This document shows, piece by piece, positions 45,040 through 52,806 of a DNA stretch of 53,130 nucleotides (its first letter is position 1; every line of letters begins with the position of its first letter). The stretch lies in contig NCCR01000045.1 in the NCBI GenBank assembly GCA_002279765.1, positions 1-53,130 of the forward strand, in the 5' to 3' direction. Origin of the DNA: Verrucomicrobia bacterium 12-59-8. GTDB lineage: Bacteria; Verrucomicrobiota; Verrucomicrobiae; Verrucomicrobiales; Verrucomicrobiaceae. The position numbers and the translations under genes were made by a program. The notes beneath the pieces were generated by a model that saw nothing but the letters and a program-made list of their open reading frames with translations, had not been told where the DNA came from and searched no databases.

Positions 45040-45068
45040 TATGTAGCAGCACACTTTTTACATGTCAA
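45040..45068 (-). promoter_or_regulatory. Possible promoter of the SHD1-protease gene
   Basis: On the - strand TTGACA (45068-45063, perfect -35), a 17-bp spacer and TACATA (45045-45040, a weak -10) would start transcription about 100 bases upstream of the ATG at 44934, in the AT-rich gap to trpA. Confidence 0.35.
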
Positions 45069-45159
45069 TGATTCCCAATCTCGACCCGACCACTCAACTC
45101 GGACTCACTACATTCCTACATTCGACAACAGCGGAAATGCATGCTAAACACCATGCCCC

Positions 45160-45972
45160 ATGTCAGCCCCCACCAACCGTCTCGACGCCCGTTTTGCCCA
45201 GCTTCGCACGCAGAAGAAGAAGGCATTCGTAGCCTATGTCTGCGCCGGAGATCCCACGCTGGATGCCACCATCGACATCGTCCTGGCCCTGGAGCGTGCG
45301 GGGGCGGATGTCGTGGAGCTGGGCGTGCCCTTCTCTGACCCTCTGGCGGATGGCGTGGTCAATCAACTGGCGGCGGACCGTGCGCTGAAGGCCGGAGCCA
45401 GCACGCCGAAGGTGCTGGAGATGATCCAGAAGCTGCGCACGCAGTCCCAGGTGCCGCTAGTGCTCTTCACCTACCTCAATCCCGTCTATACCTACGGCTA
45501 CGAGCGCTTCCACATCGACGCCGCTGCCGCCGGAGCCGATGGCGTGCTGGTGCTGGACCTCCCGCCGGATGAAGTCGCGCAGAATGCGGAACTCAAGCCG
45601 ACGCCGGAGCTGCGCCACATCCAGCTCATCGCCCCGACATCCTCGACCGAACGCATCACCAGCATCGCCAAGAGCGCGGAAGGTTTTGTTTATTACGTGA
45701 GCCGCCTCGGCGTCACCGGCGCGCAGGTAGAGGTCGCCTCGGGCATCGCCGAGCAGGTGGCCATCATCCAGGCCGCCACGGACGTGCCGGTGTGCGTGGG
45801 CTTTGGTGTCTCCAATCCCGCCCAGGCCGCCGAGATCGCCAGCAAAGCCGATGGCGTCGTGGTCGGCAGCGCCATCGTCAAGTTGATTGAACAAAACGGC
45901 ACCAGCCCCGATTGCGCCGCGAAGGTGGAAGCCTTCGTGAAGCCGCTCGTGGACGCCGTGAAGGCGCTGTAG
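45160..45972 (+). CDS. trpA: Tryptophan synthase alpha chain
   Basis: The 270-residue TIM-barrel protein has AYVCAGDPTLDAT, VVELGVPFSDPLADG (catalytic Glu, with GVVNQ where many have GPVIQ), and VLVLDLPPDE (catalytic Asp). LIAPTSSTERITSIAKSAEGFVYYVSRLGVTGAQ and VCVGFGVSNPAQAAEIASKADGVVVGSAIV complete the phosphate site. It cleaves indole-3-glycerol phosphate to indole and glyceraldehyde-3-phosphate and passes indole to TrpB. No other trp gene is nearby, so trpA is detached from a trp operon here. Confidence 0.95.
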   Translation: MSAPTNRLDARFAQLRTQKKKAFVAYVCAGDPTLDATIDIVLALERAGADVVELGVPFSDPLADGVVNQLAADRALKAGASTPKVLEMIQKLRTQSQVPLVLFTYLNPVYTYGYERFHIDAAAAGADGVLVLDLPPDEVAQNAELKPTPELRHIQLIAPTSSTERITSIAKSAEGFVYYVSRLGVTGAQVEVASGIAEQVAIIQAATDVPVCVGFGVSNPAQAAEIASKADGVVVGSAIVKLIEQNGTSPDCAAKVEAFVKPLVDAVKAL

Positions 45973-46127
45973 CCTACGCCTGCCAAAGGACGGTCGGCTG
46001 AAGCAAAAAGACGCCGGCTGGTAGAGTAGGCAACTTGTAACCGGTGCCCCTCTCGAACTCGACATTCGAATAACGGTTGCAAAGTTCACCTTGAGACCCC
46101 ACCTGCCTATGACTTACTGTGGTCACT

Positions 46128-47423
46128 ATGTCAGCCGAACTCGAGAAGAGATTCTATGCCGCATTTGATCCCGAGGTTCCTTCGCCTGGGGTGCTGAGTG
46201 ATATCTATGTGGATCTTGATGACGCTCGCGGCGGACACATCACCGCCAGCATCGCCAGAGCGCTCTCCAAAGCCGGCCCTGCGCGGCCTGTGTGCAAACT
46301 GCTAAGCGGCCACAAAGGCAGCGGCAAGACGGTCGAACTCATGCACCTGAAGCAGGAGCTGGAAAAGAACGGCGAATTCACCGTCATTCACTGGCTGGCT
46401 GATGAAACCATCGACCTCATGGCCGTCGATTTCCCCGATCTGCTGCTCGGACTCGTGGCCAAGATCGCCAAAGACCTCTCCGACCGCTTTGGGATCAAGT
46501 TGAAACCCGGCTATTTCGCCACCCTGCCAGAACGCCTTAAAGGCTTTCTTGGCTCTGAGGTGACCATCACCGAGGCGGAATTCGAAACCGGCTTCGCCAA
46601 GATCACGGCTGATTTGAAGCAGAGTCCGAGCGTCCGCGCCAAAGTTCGCGCCGCGCTGGACCCCGAGTCCCAGACGCTGCTCGATGAGGCCAATAAAATC
46701 CTTCAGCAGGCCAAGCAGGCGCTGAAAGACAAGGGCGTCTCCGACAACATCGTTCTCCTTGTTGATGACCTCGATAAAGGCGGCTGGGAGAAGCATCCCA
46801 CCGCCAACATGACCATGGGCCAGTTTCTCTTTGTGAACCGCTACGCCCAGCTCAGCGGCCTCGTGAGCCACGTCATTTACACGCTCCCCTTGGAACTCGC
46901 CTACGGGGGCATTGCCGGCACTTTGCAGTCACGCTACGGCCAGATACCCGTCATTCCCATGGTGGAGGTGCGGAAGCGTCCGCCGGACTCGTCCGTCCAC
47001 GAGCTGGGCATCGAGCGCATGCGCACCGTCATCCTGCGCCGTCTCGCCACCGTCGGGATCACTGACCCGGCGGAGGCTTTTGCTGACGACACCATGGACC
47101 TGATTATCCGTGCCTCGGGGGGCGAACCCCGCCAGCTCATGCACCTGGTCAGTGACGCGCTGCTGCACGGGTCCCTTCCCATCCAGAAAGCCGCCGCCGA
47201 ACGTGCCATCACGCTCGCCACCCGCACGCTGCGCCGTACGATGACCCAAGAGGACTGGAAGATTGTCCGCGACGTCGCCACGAATGGAATCCTCCCGGTC
47301 GATGAGGCGACCGAGGCCCGTGTGCGGAGCCTGCTTTTCAACCGCCAGGTGCTCCAGTATTGCAACGGTGAGGAATGGTTCGCCCCCAGCCCGCTGCTCG
47401 GAGACCCGCCAGCCTCGCTGTGA
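46128..47423 (+). CDS. P-loop (STAND/AAA-like) ATPase, first gene of an ATPase-TPR pair
   Basis: The 431-residue protein has Walker A LLSGHKGSGKTVE (GHKGSGKT at about 61-68) and Walker B NIVLLVDDLDKG at about 209-220. A helical region with a probable coiled coil (SQTLLDEANKILQQAKQALK) lies between them. The C-terminal half has AAA+/STAND-like features (IERMRTVILRRLATVGITDP, IIRASGGEPRQLMHLVSDAL, a sensor-2-like GEPRQL). I do not recognise a named family. It starts at ATG 46128 after an alternative GTG at 46119, and its stop is 10 bp before the TPR gene. A signalling or defence ATPase is inferred from architecture alone. Confidence 0.7.
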   Translation: MSAELEKRFYAAFDPEVPSPGVLSDIYVDLDDARGGHITASIARALSKAGPARPVCKLLSGHKGSGKTVELMHLKQELEKNGEFTVIHWLADETIDLMAVDFPDLLLGLVAKIAKDLSDRFGIKLKPGYFATLPERLKGFLGSEVTITEAEFETGFAKITADLKQSPSVRAKVRAALDPESQTLLDEANKILQQAKQALKDKGVSDNIVLLVDDLDKGGWEKHPTANMTMGQFLFVNRYAQLSGLVSHVIYTLPLELAYGGIAGTLQSRYGQIPVIPMVEVRKRPPDSSVHELGIERMRTVILRRLATVGITDPAEAFADDTMDLIIRASGGEPRQLMHLVSDALLHGSLPIQKAAAERAITLATRTLRRTMTQEDWKIVRDVATNGILPVDEATEARVRSLLFNRQVLQYCNGEEWFAPSPLLGDPPASL

Positions 47424-47433
47424 TCTTCCGGCC

Positions 47434-48768
47434 ATGCCCGATCTGACTACCAGCTTTGCCAGCGAGATCGCGGCCCTGCGTCGGCTTGTGCATCTGAGTT
47501 CCGGCACTCCCGCCTTTGCCTTTGCCTTGTGCAATCTGCCCGCCGTCCGGCAGGAGGTTCTCGCCCAGTTCAGCAGCCCTGAAGTTGCGGTGGCAGACTT
47601 GCCAGCAGGCACCGTGGACCCCGTCGCCACAGCGAGGGCGCTCATTCCAGAGGCGCACTGCGGGGCTGTATTCGTCACGGGCATCGAGACCTTGCTCTCG
47701 GCTGCCCATCCTGACTCCGCAGGCCACATCGCCCGCCTCAATCGCAGCCGTGAGCGCTGGAGGCATAGTTTCCCCTCCCAGCTCCTCGTCTTCTGGTTGT
47801 CCGAGCAGGCCTTGCTCCGCATCCTGCGTGAGGCACCCGATTTTCGGGCCTGGGTCAGTCATGAGCTGGACTTCATCGAGCCGCTGGTGGCACCTGCTCC
47901 CGCAGAGCACCGCACGGCGCCCGTCTCTGCTGAGGCCGCGCGCCGTGCTGCCGCCCTCACAGCCCGGCTGGCTGGGGGGGAGGATCTGCCTCCCATGCAA
48001 CGTCTCAGTCTCATCCGCGAACTGCTGCGCCTCGGCCCAGCGAGTCAAGAGGCTGCCGCCCTGGCTGAAGAAGGGATCCAGCAGTCCCTCCACCACCTCC
48101 GCCAACGTGCGATCGCTTCTGGCGATCATCACGCCCAACGCGATTTGGAAATCGCTCTCGATGACGTGGCAGCCTCTTATTTGGAACTCGGCCACAGCCA
48201 TGCGGCCCTACGCCACTACGAGGAATCGCACGCCATTGCCGAACGCCTCGCCGCCAGCGACCCCGCCAATGCCGCGTGGCAGCGCGACCTCTCCGTCTCG
48301 CTGGAGAAACTCGGTAACCTCGCCGTGGCTCAGGGCGATCTGGCCGGGGCCTTGCGCTCTTTCTCCGAGAGCAAGTCCATCCGAGAACGCCTCGCCGCCA
48401 GCGACCCCGCCAATGCCGAGTGGCAGCGCGACCTCTCCGTTTCGCTCAACAAACTCGGCGAACTCGCCGTGGCTCAGGGCGATCTGGCCGGGGCCTTGCG
48501 CTCTTTCTCCGAGAGCAAGTCCATCGCTGAACGCCTCGCCGCCAGCGACCCCGCCAATGCCGCGTGGCAGCGTGACCTAAGCTACAGTTGCTGGCTTATC
48601 GCCGCGAAGGTCCATGAACCTCAACAACGCTGGGCAGAGGCCCTGGCACTGATGGAGCAGAGCCTTGCCATCGACGAACATCTGGCCGCCACTGATCCCA
48701 CCAACGTGATGTGGCAGAAGGATGTGCAGGTGAGCCGGGCGCAGGTGGCGCGGCTGCGGGCAAAGTAG
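47434..48768 (+). CDS. TPR protein with P-loop-less NTPase-like N-domain, second gene of the pair
   Basis: The 444-residue protein falls in two parts. Residues about 1-165 (FAFALCNLPAVRQEVLAQF, IARLNRSRERWRHSFPSQLL, VFWLSEQALLRILREAPDFR, AWVSHELDF) resemble the domain of TPR-STAND proteins that reads LNxxREx...PxxLxFWLxE...APDxxxW, but show no Walker A. Residues about 230-440 are TPR-like repeats of 48 residues (AASDPANAAWQRDLSVSLEK, LGNLAVAQGDLAGALRSFSE, SKSIRERL), two and a third of them nearly identical. It is co-transcribed with the ATPase, so it is a good candidate for the ATPase's binding or effector partner. No catalytic effector domain (nuclease, TIR, protease) is visible. Confidence 0.65.
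   Translation: MPDLTTSFASEIAALRRLVHLSSGTPAFAFALCNLPAVRQEVLAQFSSPEVAVADLPAGTVDPVATARALIPEAHCGAVFVTGIETLLSAAHPDSAGHIARLNRSRERWRHSFPSQLLVFWLSEQALLRILREAPDFRAWVSHELDFIEPLVAPAPAEHRTAPVSAEAARRAAALTARLAGGEDLPPMQRLSLIRELLRLGPASQEAAALAEEGIQQSLHHLRQRAIASGDHHAQRDLEIALDDVAASYLELGHSHAALRHYEESHAIAERLAASDPANAAWQRDLSVSLEKLGNLAVAQGDLAGALRSFSESKSIRERLAASDPANAEWQRDLSVSLNKLGELAVAQGDLAGALRSFSESKSIAERLAASDPANAAWQRDLSYSCWLIAAKVHEPQQRWAEALALMEQSLAIDEHLAATDPTNVMWQKDVQVSRAQVARLRAK
48241..48582 (+). repeat. Near-identical 144-bp tandem TPR-coding repeats
   Basis: Units start at 48241, 48385 and 48529 (the last only 54 bp). The full units differ at few bases, such as GTCTCGCTGGAGAAACTCGG against GTTTCGCTCAACAAACTCGG. 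The in-frame 48-codon length means copy-number change keeps the reading frame. Confidence 0.9.
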
Positions 48769-48900
48769 TCAGCCATGGCACCCGATGCGGCGCTGGAAAG
48801 CAAGACCAAAACACGGGGTTGCGCAGGCCTGCGGCTGATTGCGTCAGCGCTACCGGACTTCCTTGACCGCCCCCTTGCCCTCGCTTTCACTCCCCACCCC

Positions 48901-49713
48901 ATGCTATTAAACTTCACCAAAATGAACGGTGCCGGCAATGACTTCGTCATGCTGGACAATCGCGACCTCAGCCTCGCGCTGACCAAGGAGCAGATCGAAA
49001 AGCTCTGCGACCGCCATCGCGGCATCGGGGCCGATGGCCTGCTCTGCGTGGAGCCCGCCACGGCGGATGGCGACTTCAAGATGCGCTACTACAACGCCGA
49101 CGGCGGCGAGGCCGAGATGTGCGGCAATGGCGCGCGCTGCTTTGGCCGCTTTGTGAATCATCTGCATGGCGACACGCTCACCAAGATCCGCTTTGAGACC
49201 CTCGCCGGCATCATCTCCGCCGAATTCGAAGGCGGTCATGTGCGCATCAACATGAGCGCCCCGCACAACCTCAAGCTCTCCCAGCACCTCGAAGTGGCCG
49301 GGGCAGGACTGACCGTACACAGCGTGAACACCGGCGTGCCGCACGCCGTGGTGATGGTGGATGATCTGGAAGCCGTGCCCGTGCGCGAGTGGGGGGCATG
49401 CCTGCGCTTCCACGAAGCCTTCAAGCCGAAAGGCACCAATGCAAACTTCGCCAAAGTCCTCGCCCCCGGCAGCATCGCCATCCGCACCTACGAGCGCGGC
49501 GTGGAGGATGAAACCCTTGCCTGCGGCACCGGCATGGTCGCCTGCGCGCTGATTTATCACGAACTCACCGGAGAACCCAGCCCCATCAGCGTCCTCGTCA
49601 AAGGCGGCGACACCCTGAAGGTGGGCTTCGAAGAACCGCACAAGAGCGAGTACGCGAATGTGACGCTGTTTGGCCCGGCGGACTTTGTGTTTACGGGGAG
49701 CGTCTCGATTTAG
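48901..49713 (+). CDS. dapF: Diaminopimelate epimerase
   Basis: The 270-residue protein has both halves of the DapF active site: FTKMNGAGNDFVMLDN, EMCGNGARCFGRFVN with catalytic Cys at about 74, VNTGVPHAVV, and DETLACGTGMVACAL with catalytic Cys at about 208. It converts LL- to meso-diaminopimelate for peptidoglycan and lysine. The ATG at 48901 (MLLNFTKMNGAGND) matches family N-termini; the in-frame codons before it are not conserved. dapA, of the same pathway, follows about 0.5 kb on, separated by the four-helix element. Confidence 0.96.
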   Translation: MLLNFTKMNGAGNDFVMLDNRDLSLALTKEQIEKLCDRHRGIGADGLLCVEPATADGDFKMRYYNADGGEAEMCGNGARCFGRFVNHLHGDTLTKIRFETLAGIISAEFEGGHVRINMSAPHNLKLSQHLEVAGAGLTVHSVNTGVPHAVVMVDDLEAVPVREWGACLRFHEAFKPKGTNANFAKVLAPGSIAIRTYERGVEDETLACGTGMVACALIYHELTGEPSPISVLVKGGDTLKVGFEEPHKSEYANVTLFGPADFVFTGSVSI

Positions 49714-49725
49714 CGGGAGCCTTCC

Positions 49726-49772
49726 GGAATGGAAGAACTGTAAACTAAGAAAGGCGGAATGGAAAATGGAAG
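49726..49772 (+). repeat. Left inverted repeat of the four-helix gene element
   Basis: GGAATGGAAGAACTG, AACTAAGAA and TGGAAAATGGAAGG occur here in order. The reverse complement of the same three blocks lies at 50171-50217, with 2- to 10-bp differences between blocks. Confidence 0.85.
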
Positions 49773-50161
49773 GGCGCTGGACCAAACTGGACTGGGCAAA
49801 TGCGATGGAGGAGCGCTTCATAGAATTTGCGGCGCGGACTGGCGAGGTCGTCAACGCTCTGCCGGACACCCGCTTAGGCCGTCATATCGCAGGTCAGCTT
49901 GTCCGTTCCGGCACCGCCCCCGCATCGAATTATGCCGAGGCCTGTGCCGCCGAGAGCCGGGCAGATTTCGTTCATAAACTGGGCATCGTGCTCAAAGAAC
50001 TCCGCGAAACCCGCGTCTGGCTCAAACTTGCCATTCGCAGCAAATGCCTGCCCGCGACGCGACTTGATCCCTTGATCGTTGAGTGCAGCGAGTTAATGAA
50101 CATTGTCGGCAAATCCATCGTGACTGCCAAAACCACCGAATCCCCGAAAAAGCGTCGTTAA
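49766..50161 (+). CDS. Four-helix bundle protein (S23/IVP type, TIGR02436)
   Basis: The 131-residue all-alpha protein has the S23/four-helix signature: MEERFIEFAARTGEVVNALP, TRLGRHIAGQLVRSGTAPASNYAEACAAES (shortened: GxxxxxQLxRSGTxxxxNYxEA), FVHKLGIVLKELRETRVWLK, and LIVECSELMNIVGKSIVTAK. Family members occur in rRNA intervening sequences, as Avd in diversity-generating retroelements, and often alone; the function of stand-alone copies is unknown. The gene lies exactly inside a pair of inverted repeats (49726-49772 and 50171-50217) between dapF and dapA, so gene plus repeats look like one inserted unit. The start is ATG 49766, within the left repeat. Confidence 0.85.
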   Translation: MEGRWTKLDWANAMEERFIEFAARTGEVVNALPDTRLGRHIAGQLVRSGTAPASNYAEACAAESRADFVHKLGIVLKELRETRVWLKLAIRSKCLPATRLDPLIVECSELMNIVGKSIVTAKTTESPKKRR

Positions 50162-50170
50162 GTTCTGGCT

Positions 50171-50217
50171 CCTTCCATTTTCCATTCTTAGTTCCACCAT
50201 TCTCAGTTCTTCCATCC
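50171..50217 (-). repeat. Right inverted repeat of the four-helix gene element
   Basis: CCTTCCATTTTCCATTCTTA and what follows mirrors 49726-49772. It ends 4 bp before the dapA start codon, so it must contain or replace the dapA ribosome-binding site. Confidence 0.85.
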
Positions 50218-50221
50218 TTTT

Positions 50222-51103
50222 ATGTTCGCCGGAACCCACACCGCCATCGTCACCCCTTTTCGCAACGGCCAAATCGACGAGGCCGCGCTCAAATCGATCA
50301 TCGACTTCCAGTTCGACAACGGCGTGACGGGTGTTGTGCCCTGCGGCACCACAGGGGAATCGCCCACGCTGGACTATGACGAGCATGAGCAGGTGGTGAA
50401 GCTAACGGTCGAATTCGCCAAAGGTCGCGGCATCGTCATGGCGGGGACGGGATCGAACTCCACCCGCGAGGCCATCGAACTCACTCAGGAAGCCGAAGCC
50501 GCCGGTGCCACCGCCTCCCTGCAGGTCGCGCCTTACTACAACAAGCCGACGCCCGAAGGCCTGTACCAGCATTTCAAAGCCATCGCCGACAACACCAATC
50601 TCCCGCTCATGCTTTACAGCATCCCCGGACGCTGCGGCATTGAGATCGGTCTGGATGTCCTTGTCCGTCTCGCGGAAAACTGCCCCAACATCCGCTCCAT
50701 CAAGGAAGCCGGGGGCAATCCCGAGCGCGTCAGCCAGATGAAGCAGATCCTGCCGGCAGACTTTGAAATCATGTCCGGCGACGACGGCCTCACCCTGCCC
50801 TTCATGTCCGTGGGTGGCGTCGGCATCGTCAGCGTGGCCTCCAATCTCATTCCAAAGCCCATCAGCGAGATGGTGCAGCTCGCGCTCAAAGGCGACTACG
50901 CCTCCGCGCTGCAGATCCACACGAAGTACTACCCGCTCTTCGCTGCGTTCCTGAAGCTCTCCACGAATCCCATCCCGATCAAAACCGCCATGGCCCTTGC
51001 CGGTCACTGCACGGACGAGCTGCGCCTGCCGCTCGTCGGCATGGAGCCGGAGAAAATCGCCGAGCTGACCGCCACGATGAAGAAGCTGGGAATCATCGGC
51101 TAG
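50222..51103 (+). CDS. dapA: 4-hydroxy-tetrahydrodipicolinate synthase
   Basis: The 293-residue TIM-barrel enzyme has VVPCGTTGESPTLDYDEH, LQVAPYYNKPTPEGLYQHF, LMLYSIPGRCGIEIG (catalytic Tyr and substrate-binding Arg) and IRSIKEAGG with the Schiff-base Lys at about 161. It condenses pyruvate with aspartate semialdehyde, the first step of diaminopimelate/lysine synthesis; DapF, encoded upstream, is a later step. The inverted repeat just upstream leaves almost no room for a separate promoter or Shine-Dalgarno. Confidence 0.96.
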   Translation: MFAGTHTAIVTPFRNGQIDEAALKSIIDFQFDNGVTGVVPCGTTGESPTLDYDEHEQVVKLTVEFAKGRGIVMAGTGSNSTREAIELTQEAEAAGATASLQVAPYYNKPTPEGLYQHFKAIADNTNLPLMLYSIPGRCGIEIGLDVLVRLAENCPNIRSIKEAGGNPERVSQMKQILPADFEIMSGDDGLTLPFMSVGGVGIVSVASNLIPKPISEMVQLALKGDYASALQIHTKYYPLFAAFLKLSTNPIPIKTAMALAGHCTDELRLPLVGMEPEKIAELTATMKKLGIIG

Positions 51104-51227
51104 CAAGCATCTTCAAATATCACCCTGCCCAGCAGGACTCCACGGCTTTCCTTTTCGCCCTGCATGTCAGTCCTGCAGGCGCTGAAGTAAGCACGAGAGG
51201 AAGAGTGTGCGTCGCCCCGCCCAAGGA

Positions 51228-51246
51228 CCAGTTGCGCCGCAACTGG
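51228..51246. repeat. GTTGCG-type hairpin between dapA and the DUF1501 gene
   Basis: CCAGTTGCG-C-CGCAACTGG is a perfect 9-bp stem between two convergent genes, of the same family as the hairpins at 41797-41860. A terminator role is possible but there is no T-run. Confidence 0.7.
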
Positions 51247-51255
51247 ACAGCTTCA

Positions 51256-52668
51256 TCACGCCTTCACGCCCTTAACCACTTCCCCCGCCACGTCCGTCAG
51301 CCGGAAATCGCGCCCGGCATAGCGATAGGTCAGTTTTAAATGATCCAAGCCCAGCAGGCTCAGGATCGTGGCATGCAGATCGTGAATATGCACTTTGTCC
51401 ACTGCGGCGTAGTAGCCGTAGTCATCCGTCGCGCCATAGGCCGTGCCTGGTTTGCAGCCCCCGCCAGCCAGCCACATGGTGAAGCCGTGCGGATTGTGGT
51501 CCCGGCCATCACTGCCCTGCGCCACCGGCGTACGGCCAAACTCACCGCCCCAGACCACCAGCGTGTCCTCCAGCAGGCCGCGTGATTTGAGATCCGCCAG
51601 CAGTCCGGCGATGGGTTTATCGACCTCGGCGGCGTTCTTCGTGTGCCCCTTGAGCAGATCGCTGTGCTGGTCCCACTGCACGAAGCTGTCGCTGTGCGTG
51701 ACCTGCACAAACCGCACGCCGCTTTCAGCAAAGCGCCGCGCCATGAGGCACTGCCTTCCGAAATTCGCCGTCACCGGATCATCCAGGCCGTACATTTTGC
51801 GCGTGGCCTCAGTCTCGCCCGAGATGTCCTGCAAGTCCGGCAGCGTCGATTGCATGCGGTAGGCCAGCTCAAAGGAATTGATGCGCGCCTCCAGCGCTGC
51901 ATTCGCCCCGGCCGTGGCCAGATGTGACTGATTCATCTGCGACACCAGATCCAGTTGCGCACGCTGCATCTCCGGTGTGAGCATCTTGTTGTGAATGTGC
52001 TGCACCACCGCCCGCTCCGCAGGGACACTGGCATTCCCCAGCGGCGAGCCTTGGCAGTACGCAGGCAGGAAGGCGGAACTCCAGTTGCTCACGCCGCCAT
52101 GCGCCAGCGTGGGGCAGATCGTCACAAAGGCCGGCAGATCCGAATTTTCCGTCCCCAGGCCGTAGCTGACCCACGAGCCAAGACTCGGGCGCACAAACGT
52201 GTCGCTGCCCGTGTGCAGCTTCAGCAAGGCCCCGCCGTGCGCCGGGTTCGTGCCATGCATGGAGCGGATGATGCACAGATCATCCACATGCTTCGCCACA
52301 TGCGGAAAGAGATCACTCACCGGCAGGCCGCTCTGGCCGTACTGCCGGAACTTCCAGGGCGACTTTAGCAGATTGCCCGTCTCGGCAAATTTCACCCGTG
52401 GCAGCGCAAACGGCGGCGGCTTGCCATGGTCGCGCTCCAGCATCGGCTTCGGATCAAACGTATCCACCTGCGAAGGCCCGCCCTTCATCAGCAGAAAAAT
52501 CACCCGCTTCGCCTTCGCCGGAAAATGCGGCTGCTTCGGTGCCAGCGGATCAATCACCGCCGCCTTGGCAGATTCCAGCCCCAGCACCCCCTGCAACGCC
52601 AGATAGCCAAATCCCGCGCAGGAGCTGCGCAGCATCTCACGGCGGCTGAACGGCGGAAGAGGGGGCAT
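51256..52668 (-). CDS. DUF1501 protein, Tat-exported
   Basis: The 470-residue protein starts [20 protein letters not shown], a Tat signal (SRREML) with hydrophobic stretch. The DUF1501 body follows: [101 protein letters not shown]1501 proteins have the alkaline-phosphatase/sulfatase fold, are very abundant in Planctomycetes and Verrucomicrobiota, and are usually encoded with a DUF1549/DUF1553 cytochrome-like protein; that partner would lie beyond this window if present. GTG at 52677 is an alternative start. Confidence 0.92.
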   Translation of the reverse strand: MPPLPPFSRREMLRSSCAGFGYLALQGVLGLESAKAAVIDPLAPKQPHFPAKAKRVIFLLMKGGPSQVDTFDPKPMLERDHGKPPPFALPRVKFAETGNLLKSPWKFRQYGQSGLPVSDLFPHVAKHVDDLCIIRSMHGTNPAHGGALLKLHTGSDTFVRPSLGSWVSYGLGTENSDLPAFVTICPTLAHGGVSNWSSAFLPAYCQGSPLGNASVPAERAVVQHIHNKMLTPEMQRAQLDLVSQMNQSHLATAGANAALEARINSFELAYRMQSTLPDLQDISGETEATRKMYGLDDPVTANFGRQCLMARRFAESGVRFVQVTHSDSFVQWDQHSDLLKGHTKNAAEVDKPIAGLLADLKSRGLLEDTLVVWGGEFGRTPVAQGSDGRDHNPHGFTMWLAGGGCKPGTAYGATDDYGYYAAVDKVHIHDLHATILSLLGLDHLKLTYRYAGRDFRLTDVAGEVVKGVKA

Positions 52669-52717
52669 AGTTCTCACACAGCAACATACGGGCCGGGTCC
52701 GCTGACTCTTACTCCGT

Positions 52718-52796
52718 GTATTGTAGTCCCTGCTTTAGCCGGTTCTGGTCGAGCGTCCCTGCCATCCAGAATCGGCTGAAGCCGGGCCTGCAATAC
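52718..52796. repeat. Imperfect 31-bp-arm inverted repeat
   Basis: GTATTGTAGTCCCTGCTTTA and following (52718-52748) pairs with 52766-52796 (ending GCCGGGCCTGCAATAC) with a few mismatches, leaving a loop of about 17 bp. It fills the gap between the DUF1501 start and the next gene's stop and differs from the GTAC-REP family. Confidence 0.85.
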
Positions 52797-52806
52797 GAAA
52801 TCCTAC

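Noticed and set aside
49766..50161. Avd of a diversity-generating retroelement
   Set aside because: The four-helix protein resembles Avd, but no reverse transcriptase, template repeat or variable repeat is in the window.
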